Shown here piece by piece: positions 1-9,371 of a stretch of 64,000 nt of DNA. The stretch spans positions 3,038,001 to 3,102,000 of the forward strand of contig OY969922.1 of the NCBI GenBank assembly GCA_963704595.1, read 5' to 3'. Below the pieces are notes generated by a model. That model saw only the letters and a list, made by a program, of their open reading frames with translations, was not told the origin of the DNA and made no database searches. How positions within the stretch are numbered: the first letter of the stretch is position 1; each line of letters starts with the position of its first letter. The DNA is from Acuticoccus sp963704595. Lineage in GTDB: Bacteria; Pseudomonadota; Alphaproteobacteria; Rhizobiales; Amorphaceae. Position numbers and translations under genes: made by a program.

Positions 1-526
1 AAGCCCCTTGCGTTAAAGACTCAAGGCTCGGGCAACCTTCGCATCACAGCGCATGATTGTCCCTTGGCGGAATTATCGATCCCGCCAGCTCAGCGACAGG
101 CCGTTTTCCGGCGCTGCGCCTGCTGGCACGTTTGAGTTTTGCGGCGCCCTGCCGCTTCCTTGCGCCGCGCCGCGGCGCGAAAGGACGACGACAAGATGAT
201 CCAACCCCGAGCCCGCAGAAACGAGGTCGCGGAACATCCGTACCTTGCCTGCGCTGCTGGTCTGGATCGTTCGGCGGTGCGTTCGCGCCCCCTTCCCGTT
301 TCGGCCGCGCGCACGTCGCGCCTGGCTCTTCCAAGGCGCGCCGCCCTGCGGCCGTCCCTCTGCGCGGCCAGCGGCGTCACCGCCGCCCCGCAATTCCCAG
401 CGCCGCAGATGGCGCCCGCATCGACGGGCCGCCCGCGCAGCGCTTCCTATCCGAACAGACAAGCTCGCTTGAACGCGCCGTGCGGAGACACAGTCCGCCG
501 CGCCTCGCGAGCGCAGGAGCAATTCA
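1..526. other. Gene-free leader upstream of rne
   Basis: About 520 bases ahead of the RNase E start. Open frames here are GC-driven, overlap on both strands, and encode Arg/Ala/Pro-rich strings with no recognisable domain, so none is called. The stretch probably holds the rne promoter and a long 5' untranslated region. Long rne leaders are known in enterobacteria, where RNase E autoregulates through them; whether that applies here is inference. No clear sigma-70 boxes, terminator or RNA motif could be picked out. Confidence 0.5.
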
Positions 527-3328
527 ATGTCCAACAAGATGCTGATCGATGCGATCCACCCGGAGGAGACCCGTGTGGTCGTCCTTCGCGACAAGAAGGT
601 GGAGGACTTCGACTTCGAGGCCGCGAGCAAGCGTCCGCTCCGCGGTAACATCTATCTGGCGCGGGTGACGCGGGTCGAACCCTCGCTCCAGGCCGCCTTC
701 ATCGAGTACGGCGGCAACCGCCACGGCTTCCTCGCCTTCTCCGAAATCCACCCGGACTACTACCAGATCCCGCTCGCCGACCGGCAGGCCCTCCTCGCCG
801 AACTCGAGGAAGAGGACACGCCCGAGCCCGCCGCGAAGCCGAAGGCGCGCCGCAGCCGTTCGCGCGGATCGTCCCGCAGCAACGCCGCCGCCGACGAGAC
901 CGTTTCGGCCGAAGCGGACACCCCCGACACAGACGAAGCCCCCGAAGTCGACGCAGCACCCGTGACCGATGACGGCGCGAGCGCGATCGCTGCGGTCGAA
1001 AGCGTCGAACCGGAGACCGTCGAGGCGAACCCCGCGCCGGCCGAAGCTGCCGAGGACAACGCGCCCGCCGATCCCGATGCGGCCGCCGAGGTGACCGCCG
1101 AAGCCGCGCCCGAAGCCGAGCCGGAGAAGCCCAAGCGCCGCCGCCGCACCACCAAGGTGACGACCGACGATGGCGCGCCCGCCAAGAAGCCGCGCACCCG
1201 CAAGCCCACCACCAAGAAGTCCGACACCGGCCTCGCCGACCCGCAGGTCAGCGACGACGACGACCGCGATTCCGGTGAGGACGGCGACGACAACGTCACC
1301 TCCATGGGCGGCGACGACGCCATGGAAGAAGTGCCGGAGCGCCGGGCCCGCCGCACCCCGCGGAAAACCTACAAGATCCAGGAAGTCATCAAGCGCAAGC
1401 AGATCCTGCTGGTGCAGGTGGTCAAGGAAGAGCGCGGCACAAAGGGCGCTGCGCTGACGACGTACCTGTCGCTTGCCGGCCGCTATTCGGTGCTGATGCC
1501 CAACACCAACCGTGGTGGCGGCGTCTCGCGCAAGATCACCGACAACGCCGACCGCAAGCGCCTCAAGGGCCTCGTGTCCGAGCTCGAAGTGCCGGAGGGC
1601 ATGGGCATCATCCTGCGCACCGCAGGCGCTGCCCGCACCAAGACCGAGATCAAGCGCGACTTCGAGTATCTCATCCGCATGTGGGAGAGCGTGCGCGACC
1701 TCACGCTGAAGTCGATCGCGCCGGAGCTCGTCTACGAGGAGGGCAACCTCGTCAAGCGCGCGATCCGCGACCTCTACACCAAGGAAATCGAAGAGATTCA
1801 GGTCTCCGGCGAGGCGGCGTACCGTGAAGCGAAAGACTTCATGAAGATGCTGATGCCGAGCCACTCCAAGAACGTGAAGCCCTACCGCGAGGCGACGCCG
1901 ATCTTCACCGCCTACGGCGTGGAATCCCAGCTCGACGCGATGTTCTCCCCGACTGTGACGCTCCCCTCCAAGGGCTCGATCGTCATCAACCCGACCGAGG
2001 CGCTGGTCGCCATCGACGTCAACTCGGGCAAGTCGAACAAGGAGAGCAACATCGAGGACACCGCGTACAAGACGAACCTGGAGGCCGCCGACGAGGTGGC
2101 CCGCCAGCTCCGTCTGCGCGACCTCGCCGGCCTCATCGTGATCGACTTCATCGACATGGACGACAAGCGCCACATCCGCGCCGTCGAGAAGCGCCTCAAG
2201 GATGCGCTGAAGATGGACCGCTCGCGCATCCAGGTCGGCCGCATCTCCCCGTTCGGCCTCATGGAAATGAGCCGCCAGCGCATCCGCCAGGGCATGGTCG
2301 AGACCTCGATGGTGACCTGCGAGGAATGCGGCGGCACGGGCCACGTGCGCTCCACGCAGTCGGTGGCGCTCTACTGCCTGCGCGCGCTGGAGGAGCATCT
2401 CCTCAAGCACTCCGACCATCACGTCACCATCCGCACCTCGTCTGCGGTGGCGCTCTACATCCTCAACCAGAAGCGGTCCCACCTCAACGGCCTCGAGGAG
2501 CGCTTCCGCCTCACCATCGGCGTCCACGCCGACGAGAACCTCTCCGGCCAGCACATGGAGATCGTCAACGGCGACATCGTGAACCGCGACCCGTCGATCG
2601 TGCCGCCGACGGCGCAGATAGCGCCCGATGCGGTCTACATGGACGATGACGACGATGTCACCGAGGAGGACGAGGACGAGACCCCCGCGGTCGCCGAGGG
2701 CAACGGCAACAGCCAGCCCGAGGGTTCGGGCGAGCGCTCATCCCGCAGCAGGCGCCGGCGCCGGCGGCGGCGTGGCGGTGGCGGCGGCGACAACGCCCAG
2801 TCCGACAACGCCCCGTCCGAGACCGCGCAGGCCGCGCGTCAGGATCAGGATCCCGAGGACAGCCGCAGCGTCCCGCAGGACAACGCACCTGCCGACGCGA
2901 GCGCCCCCGTCGCGGTGACCGCCGCGAACGACACGGCCGGGAACGACGATGACGACGAGGACGCCGACGAGCGCGTCTCCGCCGACGCGACGGACGCTGA
3001 CGGCGACGACGAGAGCCGCCGCAACCGCCGTCGCCGCGGCCGCCGCGGTGGCCGCCGCCATCGCCGCGAGGACGAGGCCGGCGCCGAGGGCGAGACCGCG
3101 ACAGCCGATGCCGCGCCCGAGGCCCCTGCGGCCCCGGTCCGCGAGATCGAGATCGTCGAGGCGACCCCCGCGCCGCAGCCCGAGCCTGAAACGGCCCACG
3201 CCGGCAACGGTGCCGCTGCCGAGGCGGAGGCTGCCGAAGAAGAGGCGAAGGCCGAGGAACCCGCCGAAGCCAAGCCCGAGGCGCCGAAGCAGCGCCGCGG
3301 CTGGTGGCAGCGCCGCTCGTTCTTCTAG
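527..3328 (+). CDS. rne: Ribonuclease E (Rne/Rng family)
   Basis: Endoribonuclease that cleaves single-stranded RNA in mRNA decay and rRNA/tRNA processing and scaffolds the degradosome. The N-terminus has the S1-domain start, interrupted at about residues 95-275 by a low-complexity acidic and basic insert typical of alphaproteobacterial RNase E. The conserved core resumes with YKIQEVIKRKQ near residue 281. The two metal-binding aspartates are seen in VAIDVNSGKSNK (about 497) and IVIDFIDMDDKRH (about 540). The zinc-link CEEC lies near residue 598. The tail from about 670 is an Arg-rich and acidic disordered scaffold ending in RRGWWQRR. Length is 933 residues. ATG is preceded by GGAGC. First gene of a co-directional housekeeping block. 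Confidence 0.96.
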   Translation: MSNKMLIDAIHPEETRVVVLRDKKVEDFDFEAASKRPLRGNIYLARVTRVEPSLQAAFIEYGGNRHGFLAFSEIHPDYYQIPLADRQALLAELEEEDTPEPAAKPKARRSRSRGSSRSNAAADETVSAEADTPDTDEAPEVDAAPVTDDGASAIAAVESVEPETVEANPAPAEAAEDNAPADPDAAAEVTAEAAPEAEPEKPKRRRRTTKVTTDDGAPAKKPRTRKPTTKKSDTGLADPQVSDDDDRDSGEDGDDNVTSMGGDDAMEEVPERRARRTPRKTYKIQEVIKRKQILLVQVVKEERGTKGAALTTYLSLAGRYSVLMPNTNRGGGVSRKITDNADRKRLKGLVSELEVPEGMGIILRTAGAARTKTEIKRDFEYLIRMWESVRDLTLKSIAPELVYEEGNLVKRAIRDLYTKEIEEIQVSGEAAYREAKDFMKMLMPSHSKNVKPYREATPIFTAYGVESQLDAMFSPTVTLPSKGSIVINPTEALVAIDVNSGKSNKESNIEDTAYKTNLEAADEVARQLRLRDLAGLIVIDFIDMDDKRHIRAVEKRLKDALKMDRSRIQVGRISPFGLMEMSRQRIRQGMVETSMVTCEECGGTGHVRSTQSVALYCLRALEEHLLKHSDHHVTIRTSSAVALYILNQKRSHLNGLEERFRLTIGVHADENLSGQHMEIVNGDIVNRDPSIVPPTAQIAPDAVYMDDDDDVTEEDEDETPAVAEGNGNSQPEGSGERSSRSRRRRRRRRGGGGGDNAQSDNAPSETAQAARQDQDPEDSRSVPQDNAPADASAPVAVTAANDTAGNDDDDEDADERVSADATDADGDDESRRNRRRRGRRGGRRHRREDEAGAEGETATADAAPEAPAAPVREIEIVEATPAPQPEPETAHAGNGAAAEAEAAEEEAKAEEPAEAKPEAPKQRRGWWQRRSFF

Positions 3329-3374
3329 GACGGGCGCGCCTCCCCGCCCCGTCCATCAATCGAATGTGAGCGTG

Positions 3375-3413
3375 GCGCGCGGCTTTCCCCTTCATCGGGA
3401 GGGAGCCGCGCGC
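3375..3413 (+). other. Strong hairpin between rne and the dsbA-like gene
   Basis: A perfect 10-base inverted repeat (GCGCGCGGCT ... AGCCGCGCGC) with further partial pairing inside the loop. It lacks a following T-run, so it is not a classical intrinsic terminator. It may stabilise the rne 3' end, act as a Rho-independent pause, or structure the 5' leader of the next gene. Confidence 0.55.
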
Positions 3414-3439
3414 TAACCACGAGCGTCACACCCACGCCA

Positions 3440-4189
3440 ATGAGGTCATCCATGTTGCGCGCAGCCCTTGCCGTCCTGCTCACCGTGTCCGCCAGTGCGG
3501 CCGTCGCGCAGGAGCCCCTCGCCCGCGGCGACGTCGAAACCATCGTGCGGGAATACATCCTCGCCAACCCGGAACTCCTCGAAGAGGCCTACACGATCCT
3601 CCAGCAGCGCCGGCAGGCCGAGCAGGACGCCGCAGTCGCGACCTCGCTGGAGACCCACCGCGAAGCGCTCGAAAACTCGAAGTTCGGCGGGATCATGGGC
3701 AACCCCGACGGCGACGTCACACTGGTCGAGTTCTTCGATTACAACTGCGGCTACTGCAAGCGCGCCATGGACGACCTCGAGCGGCTGATCGAGGACGACG
3801 CGAACCTGCGCGTCGTGATGAAGGAATTCCCGGTTCTGGGGCCGCAGTCGGTCGAGGCGGCCGCTGTCTCCATAATCGTCAACGAGATGAAGCCCGAGAT
3901 CTACGGCGAATTCCATGACCGGCTGCTCGCCACCGAAGGCCCGGCCGACGGCGAGATCGCCCTCACCATCGCCGCCGACATGGGCCTGCCGCGCGACGAG
4001 ATCGCCGGCAAGCTCCGCTCCGACACCGTGCGCAGCGCGATGCAGGAAAGCTACGACATCGCCAAGGCGCTCGGCCTTTCGGGCACGCCGTCCTACGTGA
4101 TCGGCGAGAACGTGGCGTTCGGCGCCGTCGGCTACGACGAGTTGAAGGCGCACATCAACACCGCCCGCTGCGGCGAGACGACCTGCTGA
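3440..4189 (+). CDS. DsbA/ScsC-family periplasmic thiol:disulfide oxidoreductase
   Basis: Predicted periplasmic disulfide oxidoreductase or isomerase. The N-terminus has a signal peptide (hydrophobic stretch ending VAQ about residue 24). A helical N-terminal segment (about 30-70) resembles the oligomerisation region of ScsC/Com1-type DsbA relatives. The thioredoxin fold follows, with active-site CGYC at residues 103-106 and the cis-proline loop SGTPSYVIG near 214. Length 249 residues. An ATG four codons downstream is an alternative start. It sits between rne and aroQ, an order common in Rhizobiales. Whether it oxidises or isomerises substrates is not readable from sequence. Confidence 0.88.
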   Translation: MRSSMLRAALAVLLTVSASAAVAQEPLARGDVETIVREYILANPELLEEAYTILQQRRQAEQDAAVATSLETHREALENSKFGGIMGNPDGDVTLVEFFDYNCGYCKRAMDDLERLIEDDANLRVVMKEFPVLGPQSVEAAAVSIIVNEMKPEIYGEFHDRLLATEGPADGEIALTIAADMGLPRDEIAGKLRSDTVRSAMQESYDIAKALGLSGTPSYVIGENVAFGAVGYDELKAHINTARCGETTC

Positions 4190-4200
4190 AGGCTCAAGCG

Positions 4201-4644
4201 ATGCGGGCGATCCATCTCATCAACGGGCCGAACCTCAACCGGCTCGGCAAGCGCGAACCGGCGATCTACGGCCACGAGACGCTCGCCGACATCGAGGCCG
4301 ACTGCAGGGCGCTGTGCGAGAAGCACGGGCTGGGGCTTGTCGCGCGCCAGTCCAATGTGGAAGGAGAACTCGTCACTTTCCTCCAACAGGCTGTGGACGA
4401 GGGTGCGGTCGGGGTCGTCCTCAACGCTGGAGCGTACACGCATACCTCAATCGCGCTCTATGATGCGATCCGGAGTATGGACGTGCCCGTGATCGAGACA
4501 CATCTGTCCAACACGCATGCGCGGGAGAGTTTCCGGCACCATTCGGCCATCGCCCCGGCGGTGACGGGTGTGATCATGGGTTTTGGAAGCCAGTCATACC
4601 GGCTGGCCGTGCTTGCGCTTTGCGAGCGCGTGGGCACTAGTTGA
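4201..4644 (+). CDS. aroQ: 3-dehydroquinate dehydratase, type II
   Basis: Shikimate pathway enzyme converting 3-dehydroquinate to 3-dehydroshikimate. At 147 residues it has the typical type II length. Visible motifs are NGPNLNRLGKREP at the N-terminus, the NAGAYTHTSIAL substrate-binding segment, and the IETHLSNTHARESFRH stretch with the catalytic histidine region. It starts 11 bases after the DsbA-like gene and precedes accB by 72 bases, the usual alphaproteobacterial arrangement. Confidence 0.96.
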   Translation: MRAIHLINGPNLNRLGKREPAIYGHETLADIEADCRALCEKHGLGLVARQSNVEGELVTFLQQAVDEGAVGVVLNAGAYTHTSIALYDAIRSMDVPVIETHLSNTHARESFRHHSAIAPAVTGVIMGFGSQSYRLAVLALCERVGTS

Positions 4645-4716
4645 TCGAGCGAATGTGCGGAGCGCATCCGCGCTGCTAACAAAGGGGTACTGCGCGTCTG
4701 ATCGCGCGTAACAACA

Positions 4717-5160
4717 ATGGCGCAATCCAACATCGACGAGGCGGCAATCCGCACGCTTGCCGCCCTCCTGCACGAGAACGACCTCACCGAAATCGAGATC
4801 GTCGAAGGCGACTCGAAGCTGAGGGTCGCAAGGCAAGTCACCGTTCAGGCCCCCGCTCCCCTGCCCGTGGCAGCCGCGGTGCCCGCGCCCCGCGCCGACG
4901 CAACGGCCGCGCCCGCAGGCCGCCCCGAAGGCGCCGTCACCTCCCCGATGGTCGGCACCGCCTACCGCGCGTCCGAACCCGGCAGCCGCCCCTTCGTCGA
5001 GGTCGGCGACACGGTCCGCGTCGGCCAGGTGGTGATGATCGTGGAAGCCATGAAGACGATGAACCAGATCATCTCCGACGCAGCCGGCACGGTGCGCGAG
5101 ATCTTCGTGGAAGACGGCCAGCCGGTCGAGTACGGCGAACCGCTGCTGGCGATCAGCTGA
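4717..5160 (+). CDS. accB: Acetyl-CoA carboxylase biotin carboxyl carrier protein
   Basis: Carries biotin between the biotin carboxylase and carboxyltransferase parts of acetyl-CoA carboxylase in fatty acid synthesis. The N-terminal helix region is followed by an Ala/Pro-rich linker (about residues 40-70) and a C-terminal biotinyl domain with the EAMKTMNQI motif. The biotinylated lysine is K113. Length 147 residues. Two bases separate it from accC, so the pair is translationally linked. Confidence 0.97.
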   Translation: MAQSNIDEAAIRTLAALLHENDLTEIEIVEGDSKLRVARQVTVQAPAPLPVAAAVPAPRADATAAPAGRPEGAVTSPMVGTAYRASEPGSRPFVEVGDTVRVGQVVMIVEAMKTMNQIISDAAGTVREIFVEDGQPVEYGEPLLAIS

Positions 5161-5162
5161 CG

Positions 5163-6504
5163 ATGATCAAGAAAGTCCTCATCGCGAACCGCGGTGAGAT
5201 CGCGCTCCGGGTGCTGCGCGCCTGCAAGGAGCTCGGCATCGCCACCGTCGCGGTCCACTCCACCGCCGACACCGACGCCATGCACGTGCGCCTCGCGGAC
5301 GAATTGGTCTGCATCGGCCCGCCGCAGGCCTCGGAGAGCTATCTCAACATCCCGAGCATCGTCGCCGCCTGCGAGATCACCGGCGCCGACGCGGTCCACC
5401 CCGGCTACGGCTTCCTGTCCGAGAACGCCCGCTTCGCCGACATTCTCGACGCGCACGGGATCATCTTCATCGGCCCGACGGCCGAGCAGATCCGCATCAT
5501 GGGCGACAAGATCGAGGCCAAGCGCACCGCGAAGGCGCTCGGCATCCCGGTCGTTCCGGGCTCCGAAGGCGCCATCCGCTCCAACGAGGAGCTCCTGCGC
5601 GTCGCCGAGGAAGTCGGCTATCCCGTCCTCATCAAGGCGAGCGCCGGCGGCGGCGGCAAGGGCATGACCGTCGCCAAGGGGCCGGACGAGGTGGTCCAGG
5701 CGGCCGCCCGCGCGCGCGCCGAGGCGAAGGCCAACTTCGGCAACGACGAAGTCTACCTCGAGCGCTATCTCGCGACCCCGCGTCACATCGAGATCCAGGT
5801 TCTGGGCGATGGCCAGGGCGGCGCCGTGGCGCTCGGCGAGCGCGACTGCTCGCTCCAGCGCCGGCACCAGAAGGTGTGGGAGGAGGCCCGTTCGCCCGCC
5901 CTCACCGAGGAGCAGCGCGCCACGATCTACGCGACCTGCGCCAAGGCAATGCAGGACATGAAGTACCGCGGCGCCGGCACCATCGAGTTCCTGTACGACA
6001 ACGGCGAGTTCTTCTTCATCGAGATGAACACCCGCCTGCAGGTGGAGCACCCGGTCACCGAGATGATCACGGGGCTCGACCTCGTCCACGCGCAGCTCAG
6101 CGTCGCGGCAGGCAACCCGCTTACAATCCGGCAGGAAGACATCCGCTTCCAGGGCCACGCCATCGAGTGCCGGATCAATGCCGAGCACCCGGAGACCTTC
6201 ATCCCGTCGCCGGGCACCATCACGCACTACCACCCGCCGGGCGGTCTGGGGGTGCGCGTCGATTTCGGCCGTCTATCAGGGCTACAAGATCCCGCCATAT
6301 TACGACAGTCTGATCGGGAAGCTGATCGTCCACGGCAACAGCCGCAGCGAATGCCTGATGCGGCTCAGGCGTTCACTTGACGAGTTCGTGGTCGACGGTG
6401 TCGAATTGACATTGCCGCTATTCCGCCGGCTCATCCAGAACGAGGATATTCTGGAGGGCAACTACGACATCCACTGGTTAGAGAAGTTCCTCGCCAAGGA
6501 GTAA
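5163..6504 (+). CDS. accC: Acetyl-CoA carboxylase biotin carboxylase subunit (frameshifted in this sequence)
   Basis: ATP-dependent carboxylation of biotin on AccB. The N-terminus (KKVLIANRGEIALRVLRA), the glycine-rich ATP loop (ASAGGGGKGM) and the EMNTRLQVEHPVTEM motif are all intact. The frame breaks at the TTT run 6263-6265: the open frame continues only to 6380 with unrelated residues, while the true C-terminus (AVYQGYKIPPYYDSLIGKL to WLEKFLAKE) continues in the next frame to 6504. Removing one T restores a protein of 446 residues, the normal family length. A real break would be very damaging because accC is normally essential and no second copy is in the window, so a sequence error is the likeliest cause. 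Confidence 0.93.
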
Positions 6505-6510
6505 GCTCAG

Positions 6511-7191
6511 ATGAGCGGGCCCGACAACATCGTCCTGGAGATCACCCCAGAGGTCCTGCTCAAAGCCTATGCGTGCGGCATCTTCCCGATGGCCGAATCC
6601 GCCGAGGATCCCGGCCTTTACTGGATCGAGCCGGAGCGGCGGGGGGTTCTGCCCCTCTCCGCCTTCCACGTCCCGCGCCGGCTCGCACGCCTCGTGAAGC
6701 AGGACCGCTTCGAGGTCCGCGTCGATTCCGACTTTCACGGCACGCTCGACGGTTGCGCCGCGCCCGCGCCCGGCCGCCAGCGCACCTGGATCAACGCGCG
6801 CATCCGCCAGCTCTACTCCAGCCTCTACGAGATGGGGCACGCCCACTCGGTGGAGACCTGGCTCGACGGCAAGCTCGTCGGCGGCCTCTACGGTGTGCGC
6901 CTGCGCGGTGCCTTCTTCGGCGAATTGATGTTCTCGACGGTGCGTGACGCCTCCAAGGTGGCGCTCGTCCACCTCGTCGCCCGGCTCAACCGCGGCGGCT
7001 TCACCCTCCTCGACACCCAGTTCATCACCGACCACCTCTCCCAGTTCGGCGCGACCGAGATCAGCCGGCGCGCCTACCAGGGGCTGCTCGACGAAGCGCT
7101 CGGCATCAACGCCGACTTCGGGCCGTGCCTGCCCATGAGCGGCACCGAAGCCATCGCCCACGCCAGCGTCGCCGCGCATCCCCCTTCATGA
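6511..7191 (+). CDS. aat: Leucyl/phenylalanyl-tRNA--protein transferase
   Basis: Adds Leu or Phe from aminoacyl-tRNA to N-terminal Arg or Lys of proteins, marking them for ClpAP by the N-degron pathway. Family motifs seen are YACGIFPMAES, YWIEPERRGVLPL, the SVETWLDGKLVGGLYGVRLR segment, GAFFGELMFS and LLDTQFITDHL. Length 226 residues, typical for the alphaproteobacterial form. It begins six bases after accC and overlaps the next gene by the ATGA tetranucleotide. Confidence 0.95.
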   Translation: MSGPDNIVLEITPEVLLKAYACGIFPMAESAEDPGLYWIEPERRGVLPLSAFHVPRRLARLVKQDRFEVRVDSDFHGTLDGCAAPAPGRQRTWINARIRQLYSSLYEMGHAHSVETWLDGKLVGGLYGVRLRGAFFGELMFSTVRDASKVALVHLVARLNRGGFTLLDTQFITDHLSQFGATEISRRAYQGLLDEALGINADFGPCLPMSGTEAIAHASVAAHPPS

Positions 7192-8129
7192 GCGAACGGG
7201 AGACGCACGGCGAAACGGCAGGGCGCCCCGCTATCGGGGTGATCGGCGCCGGCCTGATGGGCCACGGCATCGCCTGGCTGTTCGCCGCCCACGGCCACGA
7301 GGTCGCGCTCCACGATCCCGTGCCCGAAGCGCTCGCCCGTGCGCCCGAGCGGCTCGCCGCCATCTCCGCACTGCTCGGGCGCGGCGAGGACGCCGCGAGC
7401 CGCATCCGCCTCTGCGCTGACCTTGCCGAAGCCGCGGAGGGCGCCGCGTTCGTATTCGAGGCCGCGCCCGAAAAGCTGCCGCTGAAGCGCGAGATCTTCG
7501 CCGCGCTGGAGCGCCACGCGCCGGCGGACGCGATCCTCGCCTCCAACACCTCGGCGCTGCCGATCACCTCGATCTGCGAGGGCTTCGCCACCGCGCACCG
7601 CATCGTCGGCACCCACTTCTGGAACCCACCGCACCTCGTCCCGCTGGTCGAGGTGATCGAGGTCGAGGGCGTCAACGGCGACGCCATCGCGCCGACCATG
7701 GCAATCCTCGCCGCAGTCGGGCGGCACCCGGTGCATGTGCGCAAGGACGTGCCGGGTTTCATCGGCAACCGCCTCCACCACGCGCTGAAGCGCGAGGCCA
7801 TGGCACTGATCGCAGGCGGCGTGTGCGACGCAAAGACCATCGACGACGTGGTGAAGCTCGGCTTCGGCCGCCGCATGGCGGTGCTTGGGCCTATGGAGCA
7901 GTGCGACCTCGTCGGGCTCGACCTGACAGCCGACATCCAGGCGACCATCGCGCCCGCGCTCGACAACACGGCAGGCATCCACCCCGCGCTGCAGGAGCGA
8001 CTCGACGCTGGCCATCTCGGCATGCGCTCGGGCGAAGGCTTCCGCCACTGGGGCCCCGGCGAGGCCGACGCCGTGCGCGAGCGCCTCTCTCGCTTCCTCG
8101 CCGATCAGGCCCGCGACTCGGACGGTTGA
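7188..8129 (+). CDS. 3-hydroxyacyl-CoA dehydrogenase family protein
   Basis: NAD-dependent oxidation of a 3-hydroxyacyl-CoA or related beta-hydroxy acid. Rossmann motif GVIGAGLMGHGIA is followed by FEAAPEKLPLK, ILASNTSALPI and the GTHFWNPPHLVPLVEVI segment with the catalytic histidine, then the C-terminal helical domain from about residue 190. The ATG at 7188 overlaps the aat stop (ATGA), which fits better than a longer in-frame start inside aat. Length 313 residues. Relatives include single-domain carnitine and 3-hydroxybutyryl-CoA dehydrogenases, so the exact substrate is open. Confidence 0.88.
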   Translation: MSERETHGETAGRPAIGVIGAGLMGHGIAWLFAAHGHEVALHDPVPEALARAPERLAAISALLGRGEDAASRIRLCADLAEAAEGAAFVFEAAPEKLPLKREIFAALERHAPADAILASNTSALPITSICEGFATAHRIVGTHFWNPPHLVPLVEVIEVEGVNGDAIAPTMAILAAVGRHPVHVRKDVPGFIGNRLHHALKREAMALIAGGVCDAKTIDDVVKLGFGRRMAVLGPMEQCDLVGLDLTADIQATIAPALDNTAGIHPALQERLDAGHLGMRSGEGFRHWGPGEADAVRERLSRFLADQARDSDG

Positions 8130-8245
8130 GCCGCCGCTTTTCGCCAAGTGCGGCATTGAACCCTGCCAGTTCCACCGGCGATACTGGGGCGATCCCCTCC
8201 CCATCGCCGCCGTTGCCCGGCCCCATCGCACGAGGAAAGTCCGGC

Positions 8246-9355
8246 GTGAACGCCTCAGCACCCTCCGCCTCCCCCCGCATCAATCCGCTCTGGGTGCTCG
8301 TCGTCCCGCCGGCGGCGCTGGTGTTCGCGCTGCTCGAAGCCCTTCACATCCTCCCCGGCAACGTCTGGTTCATCCACCTGATCGCGGCCGCGCTCCTCGG
8401 CGGTGCGGTGTTCGCGGGCGTCCACCACGCCGAGGTGATCGCGCTGCGGATCGGGGAGCCGTTCGGCTCGATGCTGCTCGCGGTCGCCGTCACGGTCATC
8501 GAGGTCTCGCTCATCATCTCGATCATGCTGGCGCGGCCAGAAACCGCGTCCGACATCGCGCGCGACACGGTGTTCGCGGCGCTGATGATCGTGCTCACCG
8601 GCATTGTCGGCGTCTGCCTCCTCGCAGGCGGGCTGCGCCACCACGAACAGGGCTTCGGCATCAACGCCGCCACGGGCACGCTCGGCGTCCTCGGCACCCT
8701 CGCGACGCTGGCCCTGATCCTCCCCAACTTCACCGTCGCCGAGGCCGGGCCGCATTATTCCAGGGGGCAGCTCATCGGGGTCGCGGCGGTCTCGCTCCTC
8801 CTCTACCTCCTCTTCATGTTCGTCCAGTCGGTCCGCCACCGGGACTATTTTCTGGACGCCAACGCGCCGGAGCACGTCGTCGCCCATGCCCGGCCGTCGA
8901 CCGGGTGGACCATCGTCAGCCTGATCCTCCTCGTCGTCGCGCTGATCGCGATCGTGCTGACCGCGGAGGGTCTCTCGCCGGAGGTGGAGCGCGCCGTCGT
9001 GGCGGCGGGGCTGCCGTCCGCATTCGTCGGCATCATCATCGCGGCGGTGGTGCTGCTGCCGGAGGGGCTCACCGCGTTCAAGGCGGCGCGCAACAACGCG
9101 CTGCAGCAGAGCCTCAACCTCGCGCTCGGCTCATCGCTCGCCAGCATCGGCCTCACGATCCCGGTCGTCGCGATGACGTCGATCGCGCTCGGCATCCCGC
9201 TGACGCTGGGGCTCGAACCCGCCGACATCGTCCTCCTGATGCTTGCCCTCTTCACCTCGACGCTGACGCTGGCGACCGGCCGCACCACGGTCCTCCAGGG
9301 CGGCGTTCACCTCGTCCAGTTCGCGACGTTCCTGATCATCTCCGCCATCCCCTGA
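8246..9355 (+). CDS. ChaA-type calcium/proton (sodium/proton) antiporter
   Basis: Inner-membrane cation/proton exchanger of the CaCA superfamily. About eleven hydrophobic segments are visible. The two alpha repeats contain the conserved acidic motifs VAVTVIEVSLIIS and AAVVLLPEGLTAFKAA, each with the membrane glutamate. Length 369 residues, close to E. coli ChaA. GTG at 8246 is chosen because AGGAAA lies about 9 bases upstream and the longer open frame upstream overlaps the dehydrogenase gene. Confidence 0.86.
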   Translation: MNASAPSASPRINPLWVLVVPPAALVFALLEALHILPGNVWFIHLIAAALLGGAVFAGVHHAEVIALRIGEPFGSMLLAVAVTVIEVSLIISIMLARPETASDIARDTVFAALMIVLTGIVGVCLLAGGLRHHEQGFGINAATGTLGVLGTLATLALILPNFTVAEAGPHYSRGQLIGVAAVSLLLYLLFMFVQSVRHRDYFLDANAPEHVVAHARPSTGWTIVSLILLVVALIAIVLTAEGLSPEVERAVVAAGLPSAFVGIIIAAVVLLPEGLTAFKAARNNALQQSLNLALGSSLASIGLTIPVVAMTSIALGIPLTLGLEPADIVLLMLALFTSTLTLATGRTTVLQGGVHLVQFATFLIISAIP

Positions 9356-9371
9356 GGGTGGCGGGCGCGGG

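Noticed and set aside
44..651. Several overlapping open frames before rne
   Set aside because: They occur on both strands at once, have extreme Arg/Ala/Pro content and no domain. They are by-products of high GC.
524..2554. 676-residue antisense frame inside rne
   Set aside because: It is the exact antisense of a well-conserved gene, and its Val/Gly/Asp-repeat composition mirrors the sense codons.
3375..3413. Intrinsic terminator of rne
   Set aside because: The stem is strong but no T-run follows, so it is listed only as a hairpin.
6255..6275. Programmed +1 frameshift in accC
   Set aside because: No slippery codon, stop codon or stimulatory structure is seen at the site, and accC is not known to be recoded. 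A one-base error is simpler.
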